Shown here: in pieces, positions 7,656 through 16,838 of the stretch
Layout: each line of letters begins with the position of its first letter
Numbering within the stretch: the first letter of the stretch is position 1
Source: Okeania sp. SIO3I5
GTDB taxonomy: Bacteria > Cyanobacteriota > Cyanobacteriia > Cyanobacteriales > Microcoleaceae
Direction of reading: 5' to 3'
Length of the DNA stretch: 49,479 nucleotides
Assembly (NCBI RefSeq): GCF_010672085.1
Contig: NZ_JAAHHT010000046.1
Location: forward strand, 1 to 49,479
The notes under the pieces: generated by a model
Seen by the model: the letters and a program-made list of their open reading frames with translations, nothing else
Database searches by the model: none
What the model was told of the DNA's origin: nothing
Program-made: the position numbers and the translations under genes

Positions 7656-7768
7656 ATGGCGGTTTTCCTCTTTTTTAGTCATGTATAGAGCTAACTTTTT
7701 TATATTAAATTTCTATCATATAGCATTTTCAAATTTTAGTAAATTAAAAATAATGGAATTTAAAGACT

Positions 7769-7969
7769 ATGCTGCTATTCCCAAGGGTGATTTTAACTTT
7801 AAATGGTCGAGTAGTCGCTGCTGTTGTTTCCGTGCAAGATATTGATTTAGAGTCTTTTTCTTTAAGCGAAAATTCTGAGTTTATAGAGATTATAGAGCGT
7901 GCAAGGGAGGAGTTTAAAACTGGTAAGCGAGTTTCTTTGGCTGAGATGAAAGGGGAATTTTTGGGGTAA
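7769..7969 (+). pseudogene. N-terminally truncated copy of the Phd-like antitoxin
   Basis: From about base 7790 the sequence matches the antitoxin at 4133-4390 (VILTLNGRVVAAVVSVQDID onward to EMKGEFLG). The first ~25 residues are replaced by an unrelated six-codon start (MLLFPR). The loss of the N-terminal DNA-binding part suggests it is non-functional. It is followed by the third copy of the TPR-gene start in the same arrangement as at 4390-4427. Confidence 0.65.
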
Positions 7970-8005
7970 AATAATATTTTTGAATAGATTTATGTTTGAG
8001 TTTTT

Positions 8006-8176
8006 ATGGGTAATGAGGGTATGAGTGCTGGACAGTTGTTGAAGCAGGCTAATAGGTTGAAGAAAGCGGGGAGGTTGGATGAGGCCAATATCCCTTTTTT
8101 TATGTTTTGGGAGCAAGTGGGTTTTTGGTGCGTCTGTTGTGGTAATCTTTCAAAACTGCAACCCCTGGGATTTTAG
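8006..8176 (+). pseudogene. Truncated 5' start of a TPR gene, copy 3
   Basis: It encodes MGNEGMSAGQLLKQANRLKK, then AGRLDEA, closest of the three copies to a consensus TPR start. It then continues for 29 unrelated codons (with a cysteine-rich WCVCCGN) to TAG at 8174-8176, 12 bp before rfbF. It lies directly upstream of the sugar operon, suggesting that a TPR glycosyltransferase gene once stood here. Confidence 0.6.
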
Positions 8177-8188
8177 AAAAAAATAAAA

Positions 8189-8965
8189 ATGAAAGTAGTT
8201 ATTCTAGCGGGTGGTATTGGCACCCGCTTGAGAGAGGAAACTGAATATCGTCCTAAACCATTAGTGGAAGTGGGAGGACATCCGATTATTTGGCACATAA
8301 TGAAGCTTTATGCCCATTATGGTTTTTTGGATTTTATTGTTTGTCTGGGTTATAAGGGCAATTTGATTAAGGAGTATTTTCTTAATTATGAGGCCATGAA
8401 TAATGACTTTACGATTAATTTAGGTCGTTCCCACGAAATTGCTTATCATAACCTCCATAAAGAGCAAGACTTTCGCGTGACTCTCGTCAATACTGGTTTG
8501 GAAACTATGACGGGGGGGCGAGTGGCTAAAGTTAAACAATATATAGATGAAGATTTATTTATGGTGAGTTATGGAGATGGTCTGGCGGATGTTAATATTA
8601 AGGATTTGGTGGAGTTTCACAAGAGTCATGGAAAATTGGCTACGGTGACTACGGTACAACCCCTTTCTCGTTACGGGGTTTTGGATATTGACAAGGAAGC
8701 TAGGGTTTTAAAGTTTGGGGAGAAGATTAAAGATGACAAAATGGTGAGCGCTGGTTTCTTTGTTTTTGACCGTCGGGTTTTTGATTATTTATCGGGGGAT
8801 AATTGTATTCTGGAAAGAGACCCACTAGAAAGGTTGGCGACAGAAGGTCAATTAATGAGTTATTATCATTCTGGTTTCTTTTACGCTATGGATACTTTTA
8901 AGGAGTATCAGCAGTTGAATAAGATGTGGAAGTTGGGTCAAGCGCCTTGGAGAATTTGGGAGTAG
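8189..8965 (+). CDS. rfbF: Glucose-1-phosphate cytidylyltransferase
   Basis: A 258-residue enzyme that makes CDP-D-glucose from CTP and glucose 1-phosphate, the first step of CDP-3,6-dideoxyhexose synthesis. It has the nucleotidyltransferase signature LAGGIGTRLREETEYRPKPL at the N-terminus, the MVSYGDGLADVNI metal/sugar block around residue 128, and a length typical for RfbF. The stop is followed after 3 bp by rfbG, and rfbG-rfbH follow in textbook order, so this is the first gene of a tight operon. A 60-bp copy of its start lies at 3258. Confidence 0.95.
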   Translation: MKVVILAGGIGTRLREETEYRPKPLVEVGGHPIIWHIMKLYAHYGFLDFIVCLGYKGNLIKEYFLNYEAMNNDFTINLGRSHEIAYHNLHKEQDFRVTLVNTGLETMTGGRVAKVKQYIDEDLFMVSYGDGLADVNIKDLVEFHKSHGKLATVTTVQPLSRYGVLDIDKEARVLKFGEKIKDDKMVSAGFFVFDRRVFDYLSGDNCILERDPLERLATEGQLMSYYHSGFFYAMDTFKEYQQLNKMWKLGQAPWRIWE

Positions 8966-8968
8966 AAT

Positions 8969-9952
8969 ATGCTGGTAAATGGTTTTTGGGGCGATCGCTC
9001 TGTCTTTATGACAGGTTGTACTGGTTTACTGGGTAGTTGGATGGTGGCTGAGTTGGTGGAGCGGGGGGCCAAAGTGACTGGTTTGGTGCGGGACTTGGTG
9101 CCGAAATCTCGCCTTTATACTGATGATTGGGCGGATAAAATTAATATTGTCCGAGGTGGTGTTGAGGATTTGGACGTTATTGAGAGGGCGATCGCTGAAT
9201 ATGAAGTAGATACGGTTTTTCATCTGGCGGCCCAAACTATCGTAGGAGTGGCGAATAAAAATCCTTTGGGGACTTTTGAGGCTAATATTAAGGGAACTTG
9301 GAATGTATTGGAAGCTTGTCGTCGCGTGGGGGGTGTGAGTCGCATTGTGATTGCCTCCAGCGATAAAGCTTATGGAGACCAGGAGGTTTTGCCCTACAAT
9401 GAAACTACCCCGTTACAGGGGGAACATCCCTACGATGTATCTAAAAGTTGCGCGGATTTAATTAGTCGTACTTATTATGTTTCTTATGGGTTGCCTGTCT
9501 GTATTACCCGATGTGGTAATTTTTATGGTGGGGGAGATTTGAATTTTAATCGGATTGTGCCGGATACTATTAGGTCTGCTTTGCGGGATAAACCTGTGAC
9601 TATCCGCAGCGATGGTAGTTACATCCGGGATTATTTTTATGTTAAAGATGGGGTTTTGGCTTATTTGCATTTGGCGGAACAAATGGATAGAAAAGAAATT
9701 TTAGGGGAGGGTTTTAATTTTAGTAATGAGTTACAAATTACGGTTTTAGAATTGGTGCGTAAAATCTTGGTGTTAATGAATAAAACTGATTTAGAACCTG
9801 TTATTTTAAATCAGGCAACTAATGAGATTAAACATCAATATTTATCTGCAGAAAAGGCTCGTAAATTGCTAAACTGGCATCCAGAATATACTTTGGAAAA
9901 AGGTTTAGAAGAGACGATTCAATGGTATGAGGATTTTTTAAAGTTAGCTTAG
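8969..9952 (+). CDS. rfbG: CDP-glucose 4,6-dehydratase
   Basis: A 327-residue extended SDR that converts CDP-D-glucose to CDP-4-dehydro-6-deoxy-D-glucose. The NAD-binding [10 protein letters not shown] is at about residues 15-24, the catalytic SSDKAYGD stretch at about 131-138, and the Y-x-x-x-K pair in [11 protein letters not shown]. The length is slightly short of the usual ~355 but no domain is missing. It lies 3 bp after rfbF and 10 bp before rfbH, clearly co-transcribed. A HIP1 site occurs in the first codons. Confidence 0.95.
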   Translation: MLVNGFWGDRSVFMTGCTGLLGSWMVAELVERGAKVTGLVRDLVPKSRLYTDDWADKINIVRGGVEDLDVIERAIAEYEVDTVFHLAAQTIVGVANKNPLGTFEANIKGTWNVLEACRRVGGVSRIVIASSDKAYGDQEVLPYNETTPLQGEHPYDVSKSCADLISRTYYVSYGLPVCITRCGNFYGGGDLNFNRIVPDTIRSALRDKPVTIRSDGSYIRDYFYVKDGVLAYLHLAEQMDRKEILGEGFNFSNELQITVLELVRKILVLMNKTDLEPVILNQATNEIKHQYLSAEKARKLLNWHPEYTLEKGLEETIQWYEDFLKLA

Positions 9953-9962
9953 GGATAATTTT

Positions 9963-11303
9963 ATGACAATATCAAGCCCCCAATTAACAGAAATAGACTT
10001 GCGCCAAAGGGTTTTGGATGCAGTTTTGGAATACTACCAGTACAAGTTTCAGGAGAGGGAATTTATTCCTGGCAAAACATATATTCCTGTTTCGGGTAAA
10101 GTATTTGATGCTGACGAGTTGCAAAAATTGGTGGATTCTTCCCTGGATTTTTGGTTAACTACTGGTAGTTATGCTAAGGAATTTGAACAAAAGTTTGCCG
10201 AGTGGATGGGGGTTAAGCATTGTCTGTTAGTTAATTCTGGTTCCTCGGCAAATTTATTAGCACTTAGTGCTTTGACTTCCCCAAAATTGGGAGATAAGCG
10301 ACTTAAACCAGGGGATGAAGTGATTACGGTTGCTGCTGGTTTTCCGACGACGGTTAATCCGATTTTTCAAAATCAGTTGGTGCCTGTGTTTTTAGATGTT
10401 AGGTTGCCTACTTATGATATTGATACTTCCCAGTTAGAAGCTGCTCTATCTCCTCGCACTAGGGCAATTATGATAGCTCACACTTTGGGAAATCCTTTTG
10501 ATTTGACTGGGGTGATGGAATTTGCTCGGAAGCATGATTTATGGGTGATTGAGGATAACTGCGATGCGGTGGGTAGCGTTTATGAGGGTCAAAAAACGGG
10601 TTCTTTTGGTCATTTAGCTACTGCTAGTTTTTATCCCGCTCATCATATAACCATGGGAGAAGGGGGGGCGGTATTAACTAGGGATAGTCGCTTGAAGAAA
10701 ATAGTGGAGTCTTTTCGAGACTGGGGTCGTGACTGTTGGTGTCCTCCTGGGGTTGATAATACCTGTGGTAAGCGGTTTGAGTGGCAGTTGGGAGATTTGC
10801 CTTTTGGTTACGACCACAAATATATTTATTCTCATGTGGGTTACAATCTGAAGATGACTGATATGCAAGCTGCTGTTGGTTGCGCTCAGTTGGATAAGTT
10901 GTCGGGGTTTGTGGCTAAACGTCGCGATAATTTTCGGTTTCTGTATGAAAAATTGAAGGATTTACAGGAGTTTTTGGTGTTGCCGGAAGCTACTCCTAAT
11001 TCGGAACCGAGTTGGTTTGGGTTTCTTTTGGCAGTTAGGGAAGCCGCACCTTTTTCTCGTCGTGAGCTTGTTACTCACTTGGAGGAAAAACGGATTGGTA
11101 CGAGGTTGTTGTTTGGTGGTAATTTGCTGCGACAACCGCTGTACAAAGGTTTGAATTATCGGGTTGTGGGAGAGTTGGAGAATACGGATGCGGTGATGCA
11201 AAATTGTTTTTGGATTGGGGTTTATCCAGGGTTGAGTGAGGAAATGTTGGATTATGTTGTTTTGACGATTCGGGAGTTTTGTTATGGTTTTAAGGAAGGG
11301 TAA
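9963..11303 (+). CDS. rfbH: CDP-4-dehydro-6-deoxyglucose 3-dehydrase (E1, RfbH/AscC type)
   Basis: A 446-residue PMP-dependent iron-sulfur enzyme that removes the C3 hydroxyl of CDP-4-keto-6-deoxyglucose. Two hallmarks are visible. The usual PLP lysine is histidine (H227 in [13 protein letters not shown]), and the cysteines C200, C258, C260 and C268 reproduce exactly the C-x57-C-x1-C-x7-C [2Fe-2S] motif described for the Yersinia E1. It therefore needs an E3-type reductase, and no such gene is in the window. It starts 10 bp after rfbG, and the RmlC-like gene starts 5 bp after its stop. Confidence 0.96.
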   Translation: MTISSPQLTEIDLRQRVLDAVLEYYQYKFQEREFIPGKTYIPVSGKVFDADELQKLVDSSLDFWLTTGSYAKEFEQKFAEWMGVKHCLLVNSGSSANLLALSALTSPKLGDKRLKPGDEVITVAAGFPTTVNPIFQNQLVPVFLDVRLPTYDIDTSQLEAALSPRTRAIMIAHTLGNPFDLTGVMEFARKHDLWVIEDNCDAVGSVYEGQKTGSFGHLATASFYPAHHITMGEGGAVLTRDSRLKKIVESFRDWGRDCWCPPGVDNTCGKRFEWQLGDLPFGYDHKYIYSHVGYNLKMTDMQAAVGCAQLDKLSGFVAKRRDNFRFLYEKLKDLQEFLVLPEATPNSEPSWFGFLLAVREAAPFSRRELVTHLEEKRIGTRLLFGGNLLRQPLYKGLNYRVVGELENTDAVMQNCFWIGVYPGLSEEMLDYVVLTIREFCYGFKEG

Positions 11304-11308
11304 GGAAA

Positions 11309-11857
11309 ATGAAATTAATTGAAACAAAGCTTTCTGGTTGCTATCTTATCCAACCTAAAGTATTTCGAGATGAGAGAGGTAGTTTTGTCAAAACTTTCCA
11401 CCAAGAAATATTTGCCGACTACAAATTAGAAACAAATTTTGTTGAGGAATACTATTCTATTTCTAATCAAAATGTTTTAAGAGGTTTGCATTTCCAACTA
11501 CCACCCCATGACCATACTAAGTTAGTTTATTGTCTTTTTGGTCAAGTTATTGATGTTGTAGTTGATTTGCGGGTAGCTTCGCCTACTTACGGAAAGTACG
11601 AAACATTTGAGTTAAGTCAGGAAAACGCTTATGCAGCTTATATACCACCTGGTTTTGCTCATGGGTTTTGCGTGACTAGCGAGAAGGCTATTATGGTTTA
11701 TAACCTTTCTACAGTTTATGCCCCAAATCACGATACTGGGATACGATGGGATTCTGTAGGGATTTCGTGGCCTATTACTAATCCTATTCTCTCAGGGCGC
11801 GATCGCGATTTTTTGGCTTTTTCTGAATTTGAAAGTCCTTTTGTTTATCAAAAATAA
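11309..11857 (+). CDS. rfbC: RmlC-like nucleotide-sugar 3,5-epimerase
   Basis: A 182-residue cupin of the dTDP-4-dehydrorhamnose 3,5-epimerase family. Landmarks are VLRGLHFQLPPHDHTKLVYC (catalytic histidine in LRGLHFQ), the YIPPGFAHGF loop and the C-terminal GIRWDSVGISWP. It lies between rfbH and a reductase, with no other dTDP-rhamnose gene nearby. Its substrate is thus more likely the CDP-4-keto-3,6-dideoxy sugar, as for AscE in ascarylose synthesis. An ordinary dTDP-rhamnose role cannot be excluded. Confidence 0.88.
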   Translation: MKLIETKLSGCYLIQPKVFRDERGSFVKTFHQEIFADYKLETNFVEEYYSISNQNVLRGLHFQLPPHDHTKLVYCLFGQVIDVVVDLRVASPTYGKYETFELSQENAYAAYIPPGFAHGFCVTSEKAIMVYNLSTVYAPNHDTGIRWDSVGISWPITNPILSGRDRDFLAFSEFESPFVYQK

Positions 11858-11883
11858 GTTGCTTATAAGTGGATAAAATATAG

Positions 11884-12783
11884 ATGACAAAGCAAACAGT
11901 TTTAGTTACAGGTGCAACGGGTTTTATTGGCAGTCATCTAGTCAAACGCCTAGTTGCAGATGATTATCAAGTTGTTGTTTTGAAGAGGAGCTTTTCTGAC
12001 ACAAAAAGGATTAATGATATTCTGCCAAGTTTAGTCTGCTATGATATCGACCTCTGTGGAATAGAGCAGCCGTTTCAAGATTTAGGCAAAATTGATGCAA
12101 TAATTCACCTAGCTACATTTTACAGCAGAGACCAAAAGAATCTCAGCAAAATGTTTGAAACTAACATCGCATTTCCTATGGAGTTAATGAAAGCGATGGT
12201 AAAGTTTGGTACTGGTATTTTTTTCAATACAGATACTTATGTTAGTAAGGGACAATCACCTTATTCAGGGGCATATAGTTACTCTATGTCTAAACAGCAT
12301 TTTCGGAACTGGGGGGAACAATTTGCCTTAAATAGCAAAATTGCTTTTGCAAATGTTAGCATAGAACACCCTTTTGGTGCTGGTGATTACGACTATAAGT
12401 TAATTCCATACTTGATTAAGCAATTGTTGAATAATGTACCAGAGATAGAACTAACTTCTGGGGAGCAAAAACGAGACTTTGTTCATGTTGATGATGTGGT
12501 TTCTGCTTATGCTTTGTTAATAGATAAACTATCTAGAGACATTCCAGGTTATCAACAGTACGAGTTAGGTACTGGTCAAGCTATTTCTCTGCGTGAGTTT
12601 ATTGAAATGGCAAAGGCGCTTACTAATGCCAAGACTGAGTTAAAGTTTGGTGCCTTGCCTTTGCGTGAAGGTGAAATTATGTTTTCTCAGGCTGATATCC
12701 AAGCTTTGACAAGAATGAGCTGGAAATGTGTTCAAAGCTTAGAAGAACGTTTAGGAAAAACTATTGAAGCAGAAAAAAATTGA
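11884..12783 (+). CDS. NAD-dependent epimerase/dehydratase-type reductase of the CDP-sugar pathway
   Basis: A 299-residue extended SDR with TGATGFIGSHL at residues 9-19, a HLATFYS strand, the Y-x-x-x-K catalytic pair in YSYSMSKQHF, and the RDFVHVDDVVSAY motif. By position after rfbFGH and the epimerase it is the best candidate for the final C4 ketoreductase (AscF/RfbS/RfbJ-like) yielding the finished CDP-3,6-dideoxyhexose. A simple epimerase role is the alternative. It is the last gene of the plus-strand operon, and the convergent GT61 gene ends 36 bp beyond its stop. Confidence 0.8.
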   Translation: MTKQTVLVTGATGFIGSHLVKRLVADDYQVVVLKRSFSDTKRINDILPSLVCYDIDLCGIEQPFQDLGKIDAIIHLATFYSRDQKNLSKMFETNIAFPMELMKAMVKFGTGIFFNTDTYVSKGQSPYSGAYSYSMSKQHFRNWGEQFALNSKIAFANVSIEHPFGAGDYDYKLIPYLIKQLLNNVPEIELTSGEQKRDFVHVDDVVSAYALLIDKLSRDIPGYQQYELGTGQAISLREFIEMAKALTNAKTELKFGALPLREGEIMFSQADIQALTRMSWKCVQSLEERLGKTIEAEKN

Positions 12784-12819
12784 ATTACTTGGATGTTTGA
12801 AAAGTACCAATTTAATTTT

Positions 12820-15261
12820 TTAACTTTCCCCAAGTATTTTGGTGACTACTGTCTTCAATTTTTCTATATTCATTCTCCAACTATCAGCCACTTGCTCTCC
12901 TAGCAAATTGTACGCATGATGCTTTCCTAAAACCCAGATTAAACCATCATAAACATTTGGCATCCTATTTCTCGTATTTGAATGAGGATTAGGAGGAAAT
13001 ATGGTGATAACACGAGTATTAGGATTACACATAATAGCACAAGCTTGAATACCTGAACCCCACGGACTAACTAAAACGGAAGTATGGTGCATCAACATTG
13101 CTTTCTCTTCAAAACTCAACCTTTCGCCATAAACAATCGTAAATCCCAAACTTTCCATTAACTCCTCTACCTCTACTTCGTTAGCCATCCTTCTCAGCTT
13201 GGCATACCTTCTGGAAATATACACATAGCGAACGCGATATTCTGAAGGTATCCCCCCACGCTTGGCAACAATTGATTCTCTTAGTTTTCTGTAAAAATCG
13301 ATGATCTCAACGCCGTGTTGATACCTACTAATTACCAAGTATTTAAACTTCTGCTCTTGCTTTACCAAAATTTTCTCTTTTGGTATGTTCAAATGACTAA
13401 AGATTTCCCAGTGGTCATCCGTAATATGGGGAACAAATATTTTGCAGGATAAATTCAGCTTTTGGTAAAGAATCAAGCTAGAAATTTGGTCGAACAGTAA
13501 ATGACCGTAGTTCTGATGCGCTCCCCAAATCCCCCAAATGTTAGGCACGCCGAAAACTACTTCATCCTCGTAATAACTACCCAGTTTTTTTTGACCGATC
13601 GCAATTTCCTCTAAAAAGCCTCTAGGATCGGAAATAAGACCTTGTGAGAAATGCCAACCATCGGAAATTCCATAACCGTTGGCATTGTCACAGTTTAGTT
13701 TATTAATAAACTCTTGGGATATTCCATTGTTATAGTAAGAACAGGGTAGAATATATCCCTCAGAAAAAGCATAAGGAGGTTCGCAAATAAAATTCTTAAA
13801 TATCTCTATAGTTTGCTTCTGCCTACTCAAATTAGGCAAAGGCAATTTTACTGTTTGCCCTCTATTTTCAAAATATTCTTTTTCTTCATCCATTAACTTG
13901 GGTAAATATTTCATCGTAGCTTCTACCTGAGATTTTGTTACCCATTCCTCTTCACCAATGACATAGCGCGCCGACGATGACAAACTATCAAAACATAACT
14001 TGTCAATCAATGGGAGTGGAATTTCCCTACGAAACACTTTAAACCTTTTCCAATCGGTACTATTTAGTCTCTGGGATTCTTTTTCGAGTAGTTGAGTAGC
14101 CATTTTGAACTGTTTGAATATATATATCCAATACTCATTTTGGAACTTTGGGGTAAGGATTTGAGAATCTTTTATAGAGATATCTAATGCTGCTAACAAA
14201 TCCCTTTCAAGGCAATCATTTTGCGCAACCATAGCTTGCCCAAGTAATTCTTTTAACATCTTTTTTAGTTTTGGCAGTAACGAAGGAGCATCTTTCGCTA
14301 TAGGGGCAGGAGAAAAATTTGTATTAAATAGTATTGTCTTTGTTAACTCAGCTAAAGAAACAACATCCCCAGCCTCTTGGCTTTTTTCCTCACCATGGTG
14401 AGCATACTGTTGAATAATTTCTTGAAAAACTCCCTGAGCCTCATCAAACCGAGATAATCTGATTAAAGCACTGGCTTTTTGGATAAGGAAATAGAGATGA
14501 TTGGGTAACTGACTAGCAGCTCTTGCCCACCTTTCCAAAAGCAGTTCCCAATCTTTTAAATGATAAGCTACTACTGCATAGCCATGATAACCATCTGGTA
14601 GCTCTGGATAAAGTTCTATTAACTTTTGGAAAACTTCTTCCGCTTCCCTAAATCTACCCAAGCTTATCAAACTATGACCACAAGTTCGATAGACTGGCAT
14701 CGGTTGTTGTGGGTTGAGAGTTAATGCTTTTTGGAAAAGCTCGACACCCTCCTTTATCTTTCCTTGCTTATGTAAGTTATTCCCACTCTTAAGATAATTT
14801 TTGGCAATATTTGTTTGCAACCAAGAGATTTTTTGAGTTGCCTTCAAGTGATTCGGATTAAAAGAAAGGACTTTTTGCCAAGTTATTAATGCCTGCCCAA
14901 AATTCGATTTACCTTCATAAGCTAAAGCTAAAGTTTGATGATAAATTGCCCAATCTGATTGTAGAGAAATAGCCTTTTCTGAAGAAGTAATCGCCTCATC
15001 TAGTTCTCCTTGCTTGATTAATGCTTCGGCTAAACTATTGTGCAAATTGGCAGAATTAGGATTAAGCTTAATAGCTTGTCGGTATTGGGCTATGGCATCA
15101 GACCATTTGTCTTCTTGAATGAACAATTGGCCTAGATAATAGTAATTCCAGGCAAAGTCGGGTCTTAGCTCTATGAGCCTTTGATACTCTTTGTAGGCAG
15201 AGTCTAATTTACCTGCTTTTAATAATTTATTGGCAGTCTTGAGAGAGTTAGTTATTACCAT
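12820..15261 (-). CDS. TPR protein with GT61 (DUF563) glycosyltransferase domain
   Basis: An 813-residue cytoplasmic protein. The N-terminal ~300 residues are tetratricopeptide repeats (e.g. YYLGQLFIQEDKWSDAIAQY). The C-terminal ~300 residues are a GT61/capsular-polysaccharide-type glycosyltransferase, recognisable by VSPWGSGIQACAIMCNPNTR and IYVSRRYA-like segments (here YVYISRRYAKLRRMANEVEV). The two parts are linked by a long helical region of unknown function. No signal peptide is seen. It is the last gene of the minus-strand glycan operon, about 210 bp after the sulfotransferase-TPR gene. The acceptor and sugar are not predictable. Confidence 0.85.
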   Translation of the reverse strand: MVITNSLKTANKLLKAGKLDSAYKEYQRLIELRPDFAWNYYYLGQLFIQEDKWSDAIAQYRQAIKLNPNSANLHNSLAEALIKQGELDEAITSSEKAISLQSDWAIYHQTLALAYEGKSNFGQALITWQKVLSFNPNHLKATQKISWLQTNIAKNYLKSGNNLHKQGKIKEGVELFQKALTLNPQQPMPVYRTCGHSLISLGRFREAEEVFQKLIELYPELPDGYHGYAVVAYHLKDWELLLERWARAASQLPNHLYFLIQKASALIRLSRFDEAQGVFQEIIQQYAHHGEEKSQEAGDVVSLAELTKTILFNTNFSPAPIAKDAPSLLPKLKKMLKELLGQAMVAQNDCLERDLLAALDISIKDSQILTPKFQNEYWIYIFKQFKMATQLLEKESQRLNSTDWKRFKVFRREIPLPLIDKLCFDSLSSSARYVIGEEEWVTKSQVEATMKYLPKLMDEEKEYFENRGQTVKLPLPNLSRQKQTIEIFKNFICEPPYAFSEGYILPCSYYNNGISQEFINKLNCDNANGYGISDGWHFSQGLISDPRGFLEEIAIGQKKLGSYYEDEVVFGVPNIWGIWGAHQNYGHLLFDQISSLILYQKLNLSCKIFVPHITDDHWEIFSHLNIPKEKILVKQEQKFKYLVISRYQHGVEIIDFYRKLRESIVAKRGGIPSEYRVRYVYISRRYAKLRRMANEVEVEELMESLGFTIVYGERLSFEEKAMLMHHTSVLVSPWGSGIQACAIMCNPNTRVITIFPPNPHSNTRNRMPNVYDGLIWVLGKHHAYNLLGEQVADSWRMNIEKLKTVVTKILGES

Positions 15262-15354
15262 AAATTTTATCCAAAGAAAAAATTTTTTAATAAAGTCTAA
15301 GTTTGCCAGATTCTCTGGTCAAAACATTCAGTAAGCATACCACAAAGACCTTTT

Positions 15355-15474
15355 TTATAATGTTATTGAGGACGATACAGTTGTTTTGTGTGTTGACCAC
15401 GGGTAAGAAAATAAACCTCCTAGCGCCGGATTTACTTTAAAAGCCTCCTGGTAAAAGCCAACTGTTTCTTCTAA
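15355..15474 (-). pseudogene. In-frame TPR continuation beyond the TAG of the sulfotransferase gene
   Basis: Directly after the TAG at 15475-15477 the same frame continues LEETVGFYQEAFKVNPAL, a regular TPR helix following NLAELLAEKG. It then reads 21 more codons to TAA at 15355-15357. The consensus at the stop position in this TPR type is lysine (GKLEE), one base from TAG. This is a recent nonsense mutation, or less probably a read-through stop. The protein probably once extended at least one more repeat. Confidence 0.7.
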
Positions 15475-16791
15475 CTACCCTTTTTCCGCCAAAAGCTCTG
15501 CTAAGTTCCTACAAGCCCTAAAATAGTTTGAATTTAATGCAACTGCCTTGCGGAAACATCCAATAGCCTCCACCAACTTGCCTTGTTTGGCCAAAACTTC
15601 ACCTAAGCTATTGTGGCCAATAGAAAAACTAGGTTTAATTTCAATGGCTTTGGAGTAGTGAGCGATCGCTTCATCCAAGTTACCTTGCTGCAGAAAAGCC
15701 TCTGCCAAATTGTAATAAAAAGAGGCAGACTTAGGATTTAACTTGATTGCCTCTTGGTAAGCAGCGATCGCCTCATCCCATTTTTGCAGTTTAGATAAAG
15801 TTTCCCCTAAGTTATGATAAGCCCAAGCTGAGTTAGGATTTAGTTTAATTGCTTGGCGGTAGCTAGTAATAGCCTTTTCTAGTTTGCCTAAGCGATAATA
15901 GCGTCTAGCTGCCGCGAAATTCTTTGGGAATTTATCTAAATTATCTCGTCTCTTTTCAATCTGCTTTTGTAACTGCTTTTCAAAAATTTCCCCAGAAAAC
16001 TCAAAAGGAAAAATAGGCTCAAAGGAACTTGCTTTTTTATATATCGGCATTGCTGTTTCTTCAATTATCCGAAGTGTCTCAGAAGACAATTCTTCCTGAG
16101 AACTGTCAACCTTACCTTTTCTAAAAAAATCTTGATAACCATGCTCTTCCCAAAACCCCATTTTCTCAGGTTTTTCTTCTTGTGACAGACTTTTTAGCTT
16201 CTTAAATTCCTGATTTTTAACAGATTTTTGACAAACTAATTGGTAGTTTTCCCACCCCAAAAGTTCTATAACATAGTTCAGAATTTTCACGGGATTATAA
16301 CTAAGTTTTTCGTAAGATAAAAAAATGATGCTTTCAGGATTTTTTTGCTTGTAACTGATGTAGGTGTTGACATGACAACACCACTGTTCTAAATTACCCA
16401 AACAAAATTCATCTAATTCTTTATCATTTTCTTGGCTTTTCTGATACCTTAATGAATAGTAATAGTATGAACATAAACAGTCAGCAGGTTTTCTGAAAAA
16501 ATAAAAGACTCGGTTTTCTAGCTCTAGTGTTTTTTCAAAAAACAATGGTTCATGAGTTTTTATTGTCCTGAATTTTAGCTTTGTATTAATGTGGTTATTC
16601 CATTCATTTATACTAACTTTGTAAATATCAGGAATTATATTGCCTCCCGTGGTTGTTTTACAGCCTTGCAGTTGTAAGAGAGCATCACTTAGCAACAGTC
16701 GCATCCATGTATTACCCGATCGCGGATAAGAAGCTAGGAAAATATCTGTTTCTTTTAATTTTTTTTGATTGGCTAAATATTGATCGGACAT
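15475..16791 (-). CDS. Sulfotransferase with C-terminal TPR repeats (truncated by TAG)
   Basis: A 438-residue protein predicted to transfer sulfate from PAPS to a carbohydrate or other acceptor. The PAPS 5'-phosphosulfate loop is YPRSGNTWMRLLLSD (about residues 21-35), and the 3'-phosphate site is FRKPADCLCSYYYYS (around 100-114). Residues about 295-438 form four TPR repeats ending in NLAELLAEKG. The reading frame continues after the terminal TAG with another TPR, so the C-terminus is shortened. The catalytic domain is complete and could remain active. It lies in the minus-strand glycan operon, 47 bp from the upstream glycosyltransferase. Confidence 0.85.
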   Translation of the reverse strand: MSDQYLANQKKLKETDIFLASYPRSGNTWMRLLLSDALLQLQGCKTTTGGNIIPDIYKVSINEWNNHINTKLKFRTIKTHEPLFFEKTLELENRVFYFFRKPADCLCSYYYYSLRYQKSQENDKELDEFCLGNLEQWCCHVNTYISYKQKNPESIIFLSYEKLSYNPVKILNYVIELLGWENYQLVCQKSVKNQEFKKLKSLSQEEKPEKMGFWEEHGYQDFFRKGKVDSSQEELSSETLRIIEETAMPIYKKASSFEPIFPFEFSGEIFEKQLQKQIEKRRDNLDKFPKNFAAARRYYRLGKLEKAITSYRQAIKLNPNSAWAYHNLGETLSKLQKWDEAIAAYQEAIKLNPKSASFYYNLAEAFLQQGNLDEAIAHYSKAIEIKPSFSIGHNSLGEVLAKQGKLVEAIGCFRKAVALNSNYFRACRNLAELLAEKG

Positions 16792-16838
16792 ATCGTTTAC
16801 ACTTAAAAATTAGTACAATTAGATGGAACTAAGTTGTT

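Noticed and set aside
15262-15474. A separate small gene between the sulfotransferase and the GT61 gene
   Set aside because: The coding-like sequence is in frame with the sulfotransferase TPR tail and lacks its own start, so it is treated as the tail beyond a nonsense codon.
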